NCBI GenBank assembly: GCA_020725315.1
Contig: DYFG01000023.1
Location: 1-13,810, forward strand
From: Nitrosotalea sp.
GTDB taxonomy: Archaea; Halobacteriota; Syntropharchaeia; Alkanophagales; Methanospirareceae
DNA: 13,810 nucleotides
Reading direction: 5' to 3'
A program made the position numbers and the translations under genes. The notes beneath the pieces are model-generated. The model saw only the letters and a list, made by a program, of their open reading frames with translations, had not been told where the DNA came from and did no database searches. Of the stretch, positions 1-6,275 are shown one piece after another; within the stretch, counting starts at the first letter, position 1; every line of letters starts with the position of its first letter.

Positions 1-46
1 TCTCTAACCTCTTCATCTCCTCCCTCGTAGCAAATTCCTCTTTCAT
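1..46 (-). CDS. N-terminal fragment of a charged, probably coiled-coil protein (runs off left edge)
   Basis: An ATG at 46-44 on the minus strand opens a frame that stays open to the window edge. It reads MKEEFATREEMKRLE. This glutamate/lysine/arginine-rich start is typical of small archaeal proteins that begin with a long coiled coil, such as those of the DUF3782 type, but 15 residues cannot assign a family. The weak purine-rich stretch GGGG lies directly before the ATG, and an A/T-rich TATA-like sequence lies about 40 nt upstream. It is on the same strand as, and downstream of, the surface protein gene at 129-1211, with its own candidate promoter between them. Confidence 0.4.
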   Translation of the reverse strand, partial: MKEEFATREEMKRLE

Positions 47-79
47 CCCCGTTTTCGATCAAACTTACTCTTTTTTTCT

Positions 80-91
80 TTGTATAAAAAT
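80..91 (-). promoter_or_regulatory. TATA-like box for the left-edge gene
   Basis: The minus strand reads TTTTTATACA here, about 40 nt upstream of the ATG at 46. An archaeal start about 25 nt downstream of the box would give a short leader. The surroundings are A/T-rich, so this is only a candidate. Confidence 0.3.
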
Positions 92-128
92 GAGTTGCTT
101 TTATGCCACTCACTTTTTTTCACGGCGA

Positions 129-1211
129 TTACGTCAACTCCACGTAGAAGTAGTACGTCTCTGTTGCCGATGGTACATCACCTACTGGGACGATCATCTG
201 AAAGTCTTTAGTAGTGCCGTCGAATGCAGTTTTGCCTTTCATGATTAAACCAACGAATACGTAGTGAGCTTTTGCAGTGGGATTTAGAGTAGCAATAGCT
301 CCTGATCGCCAACCCTGTCCAGTCAGTAGAAGCATATCCGCAGTTGTAGCATTCATAACAAGGCTACTGTCGCCAGCAATTGTTATGGTCACAGCGGTAT
401 TCAATGTGTTAGTTGCATTATCAGATTGACTTGCATCCCAGCCCCATAAGCTAGTTATCATTTCTGTAAAAGCAGCAGTGTTATTGGTGTCTAAACTTTC
501 CCATGGAGGTATACTCGTATTTGTGGTAGCAAGCACTTCTCCTCCTAAACTCACATCCCATGTCCATTTATACATTATGTTTCCTGCTGAGTCAGTTAAG
601 CGAATGTCACCACTGACGTTTCCATAGTAGCCCTGCCATTTCGCGGTTCGCTGGACTACATCAAGATTTATATCTGTAATGAATCCGCCTCTCGCAGTGT
701 CAGTTGCACCTACTCCTTGGTATAGTCCTTCTCTGGTTACTGTGGCTACAATTAAGAGATCACCAGATAGACCTTGAGTGCCAACAAATCCCATACTAGT
801 AATGTTTGTCAAATCGCTTACTACTGTGTCAACATTTGCATCCCACGTGCATATCGTCTGATTTGCAGTAAAATTGACCCATGTACTCGCTGAGCTTCCA
901 TCAGATTTTAAATAGCTCAACGAAAGATTTATCGTCGCTCCCGCACCCATCTCAAGACTGCAGTTTACTATATGTGTGTGAATTTCGTTCACACCTTCTC
1001 CTAAGTCATATCCGTCATTCCATGTATTACCCGTTATGTTATACCAACCGAGAGTCACATTATGGCTCTGTACAGCAACATCCGCCCCTTGCGGAAGCGC
1101 ACTTGCCTTCGGAATAGAGGGCAGCGCAATCGCGACCGCTGAAGCTACAATAATCGCCGCGAGTATTATCCCCGTCGCTTTTCTTCTTTCATTCAACTTT
1201 TTTCTTTTCAC
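129..1211 (-). CDS. Secreted, sequon-rich probable cell-surface glycoprotein, function unknown
   Basis: The 360-residue product begins with a Sec-type signal peptide: a basic start (MKRKKLNERRK), a hydrophobic core (about residues 13-33) and an AxA-like site at KASA-LPQ (about residue 38). The mature part is rich in Thr, Ser, Gly, Asn and Trp and contains 12 N-X-S/T sequons (NVT, NIT, NCS, NLS, NFT, NQT, NIT, NVS, NTS, NNT, NAT, NAT), as expected of an archaeal N-glycosylated surface protein. A segment with WQGYYGNVSG, then DSAG and YKW (about residues 192-220), looks like a module I associate with archaeal envelope proteins, from memory only. There is no C-terminal membrane anchor or PGF-CTERM-like tail, so the protein may be released or held non-covalently. 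The GTG start at 1211 overlaps a strong GGAGGTGA; the TTG at 1196 is an alternative start that keeps the signal peptide. It lies alone between a TATA box at 1253-1263 and the left-edge gene. Confidence 0.75.
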   Translation of the reverse strand: MKRKKLNERRKATGIILAAIIVASAVAIALPSIPKASALPQGADVAVQSHNVTLGWYNITGNTWNDGYDLGEGVNEIHTHIVNCSLEMGAGATINLSLSYLKSDGSSASTWVNFTANQTICTWDANVDTVVSDLTNITSMGFVGTQGLSGDLLIVATVTREGLYQGVGATDTARGGFITDINLDVVQRTAKWQGYYGNVSGDIRLTDSAGNIMYKWTWDVSLGGEVLATTNTSIPPWESLDTNNTAAFTEMITSLWGWDASQSDNATNTLNTAVTITIAGDSSLVMNATTADMLLLTGQGWRSGAIATLNPTAKAHYVFVGLIMKGKTAFDGTTKDFQMIVPVGDVPSATETYYFYVELT

Positions 1212-1252
1212 CTCCTACAATTTTTTTGTATTTTTTGAATATAGCTAAGTAT

Positions 1253-1263
1253 CCTTTTAAAAG
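1253..1263 (-). promoter_or_regulatory. TATA box of the surface-protein gene
   Basis: The minus strand reads CTTTTAAAAGG, a good archaeal TATA box, about 45 nt upstream of the GTG start. The predicted transcript start near 1232 leaves a leader of about 20 nt that carries the GGAGGTGA ribosome-binding site. Confidence 0.5.
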
Positions 1264-1310
1264 TTTTTCGCTTTTTTTCTTCTTTTCCGTTACTTTATCC
1301 CCCCATTAAT

Positions 1311-1421
1311 TCAATTTCTTGCATCAGCTATACAAATACAAATAAACAATTCGTCAATCGTTGTATTCAGCGCTTTGGCTATGCTATGTGCATGAACGGC
1401 TTTGCCCGTGTTAAAAATAAG
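1311..1421 (-). pseudogene. Remnant resembling the C-terminal part of an XRE/Cro-type HTH regulator
   Basis: This minus-strand frame has no start codon and begins right after an in-frame TGA. It reads LIFNTGKAVHAHSIAKALN, then TTIDELFICICIADARN, then stop. The stretch VHAHSIAKALNTTIDELF fits the last helices of the Cro/C1 (HTH_3) fold, in which a helix ending in IAxALxxxxDEL follows the recognition helix. The first HTH helices are not seen upstream, where non-coding sequence and then the tRNA gene begin. It is best read as a decayed fragment. Its place just past the 3' end of a tRNA gene suits debris from an integration event, but this is inference from about 20 informative residues. Confidence 0.35.
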
Positions 1422-1475
1422 TCAAATTTTTGTGGGTCGGGAGGGTTGATAAGGGTGGTCTGGCCCCTTATTAAG

Positions 1476-1550
1476 CGGACCCGGCGGGATTCGAACCCGC
1501 GATTCCCGGCTTAGAAGGCCGGTGCTTTATCCGGGCTAAGCCACGGGCCC
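1476..1550 (-). tRNA. tRNA-Arg (anticodon UCU)
   Basis: The minus strand folds into a full 75-nt cloverleaf. The acceptor stem is GGGCCCG with CGGGTCC and discriminator G, with one G-U pair. The D arm has stem GCTT/AAGC. The anticodon stem is CCGGC/GCCGG around the loop CTTCTAA, so the anticodon is TCT (1515-1513) and reads AGA codons. The variable loop has 5 nt, and the T arm is GCGGG-TTCGAAT-CCCGC. The 3' CCA is not encoded, so it must be added after transcription. No intron is present. The gene is divergent from mutS. Confidence 0.96.
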
Positions 1551-1578
1551 TTCTCTTTCCTCTTTTCGCGTTCTTATG

Positions 1579-1589
1579 TTATGTATAGA
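1579..1589 (-). promoter_or_regulatory. Candidate TATA box of tRNA-Arg
   Basis: The minus strand reads ATCTATACATA about 30 nt before the tRNA 5' end, the right distance for a transcript starting at or near the mature end. Confidence 0.4.
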
Positions 1590-1603
1590 TTTGTAGCTCG
1601 TTG

Positions 1604-1613
1604 CATTTAAAAG
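1604..1613 (+). promoter_or_regulatory. TATA box of mutS
   Basis: CATTTAAAAG lies about 50 nt upstream of the mutS ATG. A start about 25 nt downstream would give a leader of roughly 25 nt. The core TTTAAA is self-complementary, so it could also serve the opposite strand. Confidence 0.45.
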
Positions 1614-1660
1614 GAAAGTTTTATCACCCCGCAGACGAAGGATTTTAACATAACGAGAAG

Positions 1661-4258
1661 ATGCCAATCCCAGAGACAACCCAGATGATGCAGCAGTATT
1701 ACCGGATAAAAGAGAAATACCGGGATGCAATCGTACTCTTTCGCGTGGGCGACTTTTATGAAACCTTCGGTGAGGATGCAAAGGTCGCATCGAAGGAGCT
1801 GAACATCACGTTAACCGCTACAGGCAGGGGTAAAGGACCGGCGAGTAAAATCCCCATGGCGGGCGTGCCCTACCATGCGGTAACACCCTACATCAAGCAG
1901 TTGATAAAGAAAGGCTACAAAGTGGCGATCTGTGAACAGATAGAGGATAAAGAGCGGAAAGATATCGAACGGCGTGAGGTCGTGCGGCTTATTACGCCGG
2001 GCACGGTAATCGAAGATTTCTTTCTCGAAGAGCGGGTCAGCAATTACCTGATGTGCGTGAACCTCGTGGAGGGCAAGGTCGGTATTGCCATCGTCGACGT
2101 TTCAACCGGCGAGTTCTCACTGACCGAAGTAGAAGATGACCCACCACATGCCGCACTGATAAATGAAATTGAGCGCGTGAACCCAGCAGAGATAATACTG
2201 CCCGAATCACTTGAACTCGAGCTCGAACGGGACGCATGCACCGTTTCCCGCTATGACGATTACTACTTTGATTATAAGAATGCGTATACCACGCTGATAA
2301 ACCATTTTGGCGTTATCTCGCTCGATGGCTTTGGGTGTGGGGAACTCAAAGCGGGAATAACCGCAGCAGGTGCCGTGATCTCGTATCTCAGGGATACCCA
2401 GAAGAAGGTGTTATCACACCTCAAACCGCTTAAGACGTTCTTCGTTTCCGATTACATGGTGTTAGACCGTGTGACCGTGAGAAACCTCGAACTCTTTAAT
2501 AATATACGGGATGGAACACAGCGAGGTACGCTTGTCAGTGTGTTGGAGAAAACGCTTACAGGAATGGGCTCACGACTCCTGAAAAGGAATTTGCAGTTCC
2601 CGTTGCTCGATACTGCTGAGATAAAAAGGAGGGAAGAAGCGGTAAATGAGTTCTATGCGGATATACTGCTACGGGAATCGTTAAAGGCGATCTTCAGGGA
2701 GATATACGATATCGAGCGGATAATAAGCCGAGTATCGTATGGAAACGCGAATGCACGTGACTTGATCTCACTCAAGCGTTCGTTACTGCAAATAGAGGAG
2801 TTAAAAGCGATTTTAAAGAATTGCCGCGCGGAAAAGATAAAAAAGACGCTGCGAGCATTCATAGCGAAGACCTTCGCTGAGGTTGTGGAGTTAGTAGAAC
2901 GGGGCATTGTAGAAGAGCCACCGGTAACCGTAAAGGAAGGAGGGTTGATAAAAGAAGGATTTAATGCCGAACTGGACGAGTTGCGAAGGATAAAGCATGC
3001 GGGAAGGAAGTGGTTAGTTGACTTCGAAGAAGATGAGAAAGCTCGCACCGGAATAAAATCGCTCAAAGTGGGTTATAACAAGATTTTTGGGTATTACATC
3101 GAGGTGCGGAAGACCTGGGCAGAGAACGTGCCGTCCTCGTATATACGAAAACAGACGCTTACAGAAGCGGAACGGTATATCACGGAAGAATTGAAGGAGT
3201 ACGAGGCAAAGGCATTAAGCGCAGAGGAACGAATAAAGGAACTGGAGTATGAGTTATTCGAACAGGTAAGGAAGGAAGTTGCGAAACGTGCGAAGGAAAT
3301 TCAAGAAGCTGCGAATTCGGTTGCCGAATTGGATATGCTTCTGGCGTTCGCGGACGTTGCGGCAGAAAGCGGCTATTGCTGTCCGGAGGTAGACGAAGGT
3401 GACGAAATTGTTATACGAGCGGGCAGACATCCAGTAGTGGAGAAGGGGGTAAAGGAAGGATTCGTACCGAATGATGTTCGACTTGATAAAAACAACCGAT
3501 TGCTGATTATCACGGGACCAAATATGAGTGGGAAGAGCACGTTCATGCGTCAGGTTGCATTAATCACGCTGATGGCACAGCTCGGCTCCTTTGTGCCTGC
3601 GAAGGAAGCGAAGATCGGTGTTGTAGACCGGATTTTTACAAGGGTGGGCGCTTACGACGACCTTTCCATGGGTCAGAGCTCATTCATGGTGGAGATGAGT
3701 GAAACGGCGAATATCTTAAATAATGCAACCGACCGCAGCCTGATAATTCTTGATGAGATCGGAAGAGGCACGAGCACGCTGGACGGAGTCAGTATCGCAT
3801 GGTCCGTCGGGGAATATGTGAATACGCGACTAAAAGCGAAAACGATGTTCGCAACACACTTCTACGAGCTCACGGAGCTCACAGATATACTTGATAACGC
3901 ACGATGCTACAATGTCTCGATAAAAGAGGTTGCCGGTGAGATATTCTTTATACGGAAGGTTGTGGAAGGAAAAGGCTCAAAGAGCTACGGGATACAGGTT
4001 GCGAAACTCGCAGGATTGCCTGAAGAGGTCATACAATCTGCGAAAAGCGTTTTGAAGAGGATGGAAAGCGAGGCAGAACGAGCAGGAGCTGAAGAACCAA
4101 AAGAAGAGCACGAAAAGAACGTGGTTGTGAAAACGGAAGTGCGGGAGCATCCGGTGATAGAGGAGTTGAAGTCAATAAAGTTGGAGCAGATTTCACCGAT
4201 AGAGGCGTTGAATTTGCTGTATGAGCTGAAGAAGAAGATAGGTGGATCCACGTCGTAG
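1661..4258 (+). CDS. mutS: DNA mismatch repair ATPase MutS
   Basis: This is a full-length MutS of 865 residues, the usual size for MutS1. It binds mismatches and small loops in DNA and signals repair through ATP. The N-terminal mismatch-recognition domain carries the intercalating Phe and its Glu in GDFYETF (F32-Y33-E34). The clamp and lever domains occupy the middle. The ATPase has Walker A GPNMSGKST (619-627), the DLSMGQSSF signature (about 667-675), Walker B LIILDE (694-699, Asp698/Glu699) and the ATHFYEL switch (His733). The C-terminus has the helical dimerisation region ending EALNLLYELKKK. The start has only a weak ribosome-binding site. MutS1 is patchy in Archaea and usually regarded as bacterial in origin; mutL is not in this window. 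Just downstream are a long palindrome and the broken restriction-modification genes. Confidence 0.97.
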   Translation: MPIPETTQMMQQYYRIKEKYRDAIVLFRVGDFYETFGEDAKVASKELNITLTATGRGKGPASKIPMAGVPYHAVTPYIKQLIKKGYKVAICEQIEDKERKDIERREVVRLITPGTVIEDFFLEERVSNYLMCVNLVEGKVGIAIVDVSTGEFSLTEVEDDPPHAALINEIERVNPAEIILPESLELELERDACTVSRYDDYYFDYKNAYTTLINHFGVISLDGFGCGELKAGITAAGAVISYLRDTQKKVLSHLKPLKTFFVSDYMVLDRVTVRNLELFNNIRDGTQRGTLVSVLEKTLTGMGSRLLKRNLQFPLLDTAEIKRREEAVNEFYADILLRESLKAIFREIYDIERIISRVSYGNANARDLISLKRSLLQIEELKAILKNCRAEKIKKTLRAFIAKTFAEVVELVERGIVEEPPVTVKEGGLIKEGFNAELDELRRIKHAGRKWLVDFEEDEKARTGIKSLKVGYNKIFGYYIEVRKTWAENVPSSYIRKQTLTEAERYITEELKEYEAKALSAEERIKELEYELFEQVRKEVAKRAKEIQEAANSVAELDMLLAFADVAAESGYCCPEVDEGDEIVIRAGRHPVVEKGVKEGFVPNDVRLDKNNRLLIITGPNMSGKSTFMRQVALITLMAQLGSFVPAKEAKIGVVDRIFTRVGAYDDLSMGQSSFMVEMSETANILNNATDRSLIILDEIGRGTSTLDGVSIAWSVGEYVNTRLKAKTMFATHFYELTELTDILDNARCYNVSIKEVAGEIFFIRKVVEGKGSKSYGIQVAKLAGLPEEVIQSAKSVLKRMESEAERAGAEEPKEEHEKNVVVKTEVREHPVIEELKSIKLEQISPIEALNLLYELKKKIGGSTS

Positions 4259-4329
4259 ATGTATGCTGCTATAATTGCCAGTCATGCTGCTGTAAATAAC
4301 TGGACTGTAATGAACCTAAACCAACCCAA

Positions 4330-4432
4330 AGCGAACATTTCGTCTAACGTCTTGCGGATAAAAGAAGTTGCCGAAGGCAATTTTGGCAAGATGAAATTTT
4401 GCCTTTTATCCGTTGTTATGCGCCGTTTCGCT
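4330..4432. repeat. Left attC-like imperfect palindrome next to the broken R-M genes
   Basis: This long imperfect inverted repeat has nested arms: AGCGAA (4330-4335) with TTCGCT (4427-4432), CGTCTAAC (4341-4348) with GTTATGCG (4415-4422, 6 of 8 pairs), and a perfect 10-bp pair CGGATAAAAG (4355-4364) with CTTTTATCCG (4403-4412). Inside are the small hairpin TTGCC-gaa-GGCAA (4368-4380) and further GGCAA/TTGCC copies. On the minus strand the outer boxes read GCATAAC and GTTAGAC; GTTAGAC fits the integron core GTTRRRY, while GCATAAC misses RYYYAAC at one base. The methyltransferase homology ends at its border (about 4435). It lies about 70 bp past mutS, so it may also act as a terminator structure. 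Confidence 0.6.
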
Positions 4433-4434
4433 AT

Positions 4435-4948
4435 TTTTATCGCTGCAATTGCTGTCTGTCCACTTCCTATGAATGGGTCCAAGACAACTTCATCTTCGAA
4501 GGTATAAAGTTGAATCAATCTATATGGCAATTCAACAGGGAAGGGTGCAGGATGTCCAACTTTTGTTGCAGGTTCCGCTGAAAATGTCCAGACGCTTTTG
4601 GTAAATTCAAGGAATTCTTCTTTAGAAATTGTGCTTTTTCTTCCTAAGTTTCCTCTTGTCCACGTGCCTTTAGAGAATGCTAATATTCCTTTCCCACATT
4701 GTAAGGAGGAGAAGTAACCATCAGATGAACGCTATTATCTGGTAACTCTTCCATCTTTTCGCTTGACTTGCAAAAAATCTTGTCAAGATACTGAGACAGA
4801 ATTGGGTTTTCTGTGTATTTTACAAATTCTTCTTTAGGCAACCCTTCATATAGTCTGCTCGTGTAAAAGGATGTAGAATCGTGATTGATTCTTCCTGGAG
4901 AGCCAAATGCACTTGTTTTCGTTCCATTTTTTTTCGATAGTTTTTCAT
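4435..4948 (-). pseudogene. Decayed beta-class DNA methyltransferase (probably N4-cytosine type) of an R-M system
   Basis: Three minus-strand frames must be joined to read this gene. The first, from ATG 4948 or 4927, ends in ITILHPF. After a poly-T run (4865-4868) that is one T short, the next frame gives SRLYEGLPKEEF through SVHLMVTSPPYNVGKEY and then hits a stop. From 4688-4681 a third frame resumes at ILAFSKGTW and runs to VVLDPFIGSGQTAIAAIK. TSPPY is catalytic motif IV and DPFIGSG the AdoMet-binding motif I; the order IV before I marks the beta class, and SPPY favours N4-cytosine. By family memory, about 80-100 residues between NVGKEY and ILAFSKG are missing, and the C-terminus is cut off at the left palindrome. 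No active enzyme can be made. It follows the endonuclease remnant on the same strand. Confidence 0.8.
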
Positions 4949-5507
4949 TTGCCAGCTTATTTCGATTCTTCTGGACTCACTATCTTCTACCAAACTTGAT
5001 AATGCCTCTTTAGTAATCTCTACACCTCTTGGATTTGTTCCTGGCTTGGGTAGTTTGATGTAATTCCGTCTTCCTATTTTATCGAAAAGTAGTTTTTGTG
5101 CTTTTAATGGGATATAAAAAAATCCTCCAGTGTCATTCCAGTTAATTTGAGCAAGGAGGATAGTAGTTTTCACGAAATTCTTTTGCTTTTTGAGCATCAA
5201 CTCTCCATATCAGTTTAACTCCACCGAAATTTTTACCTGTAATTCTTTTGATTGATATTGGTTCTCCAAACAATCTTGCGTCCACTTCCGGCTCAGTAAT
5301 AGGGATTTTAGTTTTCACATTTGCTTCGCCGAATTTATATATAAGTAATGCAACTATTATCCTCTCCCGAACTGAACCGACTTCCATTCCTGTTTTACCT
5401 GCTCTTGAGCTCTCTGATTCTGCTAGTTGAAACAAATAGGGTAAGCGTCTTTTGATTTTGTCCACAAGTTTTTCATCTTCAAATATTTCTATCAAACTAC
5501 CGGGCAT
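4946..5507 (-). pseudogene. Decayed type II restriction endonuclease, ThaI-like
   Basis: The first part (5507 to about 5150) reads MPGSLIEIFEDEKLV, SRAGKTGMEVGSVRERI and IPITEPEVDARLFGEPISIK, then runs into a stop after FRENYYPPCSN. The next frame continues with ILLAQINWNDTGGFFYIPL and KLPKPGTNPRGVEITKEAL down to about EISWQ (4949). A frameshift lies at 5165-5150. The sequence resembles, from memory, the ThaI family of type II endonucleases; D/ExK-like residues around EPEVDARLFGEPISIK would suit the catalytic core. The last 20 or so residues also seem lost where it runs into the methyltransferase. The start at 5507 is good: ATG with GAGG 9 nt upstream. Both partners of the R-M pair are dead, so host DNA is no longer at risk from either. 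Confidence 0.75.
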
Positions 5508-5530
5508 TCTTTATTCCTCAATTTGTTTTG

Positions 5531-5597
5531 TAGGCGAAATGGCGTATAACGGTGAATAACCGAACTCGAGTTCGTTTATCCCTCCAATATGTTATAC
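5531..5597. repeat. Right attC-like imperfect palindrome between the R-M remnant and modE
   Basis: The outer arms GTATAAC (5544-5550) and GTTATAC (5591-5597) are perfect complements. The inner arms form a 24-bp palindrome (5556-5579) with a single mismatched pair, centred on the perfect 14-bp CGAACTCGAGTTCG. The block 5531-5559 also matches, in inverted orientation, the left element at 4406-4433. Shared blocks are TAG, CGAAA, GGCG, ATAAC and ATAA, with one gap and six differences that are all transitions. It begins about 24 bp upstream of the endonuclease start. Because it also lies just upstream of the modE TATA box, the inner palindrome could instead be an operator for ModE itself. Confidence 0.6.
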
Positions 5598-5605
5598 TAA
5601 AAAGC

Positions 5606-5615
5606 TATTTAAAAG
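5606..5615 (+). promoter_or_regulatory. TATA box of modE, leaderless arrangement
   Basis: TATTTAAAAG is centred about 28 nt upstream of the modE ATG, so transcription should start at or within a few bases of the start codon. No ribosome-binding site is seen before the ATG, which fits a leaderless mRNA. Confidence 0.55.
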
Positions 5616-5638
5616 TTCGTTATTTTTAATTACTACCC

Positions 5639-6202
5639 ATGCACGCGTCCAGAAAAAGATACGAATCGAAGTATAAGCCATGGCTCGAGCATCAGGGAAA
5701 GGCAATACTGGGTGAAGGACGAGCAAAACTGCTCATTCAGATTCGCGATCTGGCGTCCATCAGGGAAGCTGCGGAAAAGCTTTCTATACCTTACCGAACT
5801 GCATGGGAACATATACGGAAGATAGAGGACGCACTAGGCGCTCCTGTAGTGAAAACTTATCGTGGTGGTGCACAGGGCGGGGGTGGTGCAGGGCTTACGG
5901 AAGAAGGGGCGCGATTGGTACGTGAATATGAACGGTACGAACGTTATTTAGAAGGTGTATCAGCGGATAAGGAGTTTTGGGAGGCGCTGTATATGAAAAT
6001 AAGCGCACGGAATAGACTTAAGGGTGTGGTAAAAGGGATAGAGAAAGGTGAAGTTGCTGCTTCGGTACGAATCGAGATCGCAACGCCAACGGTCATCACG
6101 GCATTGATAACAAGGGATGCCGTAGATGACCTCGAGCTCAAAATAGGCGATGAAGTCGAAGCAGTGATAAAAGCAACCGAGGTAATGATCTCCACGGAGT
6201 GA
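5639..6202 (+). CDS. modE: ModE-family molybdate/tungstate-responsive transcription regulator
   Basis: The 187-residue protein has the two-part ModE layout. Residues about 20-90 form the LysR-like winged HTH: KAILGEGRAKLL, then SIREAAEKLSIPYRTAWEHI and a glycine-rich wing, GGAQGGGGAGLTEEG. Residues about 121-185 form one TOBE/Mop oxyanion-binding domain: SARNRLKGVVKGIEKG, then TPTVITALITRDAV and GDEVEAVIKATEVM. E. coli ModE has two Mop domains and about 262 residues; single-Mop versions are common in Archaea. The family senses molybdate or tungstate and controls uptake or Mo/W enzyme genes such as formylmethanofuran dehydrogenase, none of which is in this window. The gene is flanked by convergent neighbours and has its own leaderless-type promoter. 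The palindrome upstream could allow autoregulation. Confidence 0.88.
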   Translation: MHASRKRYESKYKPWLEHQGKAILGEGRAKLLIQIRDLASIREAAEKLSIPYRTAWEHIRKIEDALGAPVVKTYRGGAQGGGGAGLTEEGARLVREYERYERYLEGVSADKEFWEALYMKISARNRLKGVVKGIEKGEVAASVRIEIATPTVITALITRDAVDDLELKIGDEVEAVIKATEVMISTE

Positions 6203-6275
6203 AAGGCAAATTCTACCACTCGTAGTGGATTTGAAGAGATAATGAAAAATGCAAGGTAAAGGTAAGAAGTCAGAT

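Noticed and set aside
4259..4507. An 82-codon plus-strand frame directly after mutS
   Set aside because: It is antisense to the methyltransferase remnant and the palindrome, has no ribosome-binding site and reads without recognisable protein pattern.
4820..5200. A 126-residue minus-strand frame taken as a separate gene
   Set aside because: Its first residues are out-of-frame sequence; from ILLAQINW on it is the second half of the frameshifted endonuclease, and its end is the start of the methyltransferase read in the wrong frame after the T run.
6216..6228. Small hairpin CCACT-cgt-AGTGG between the convergent modE and SCP2 genes
   Set aside because: It has only 5 bp of stem and no T run after it, so it is not convincing as a terminator in an archaeon.
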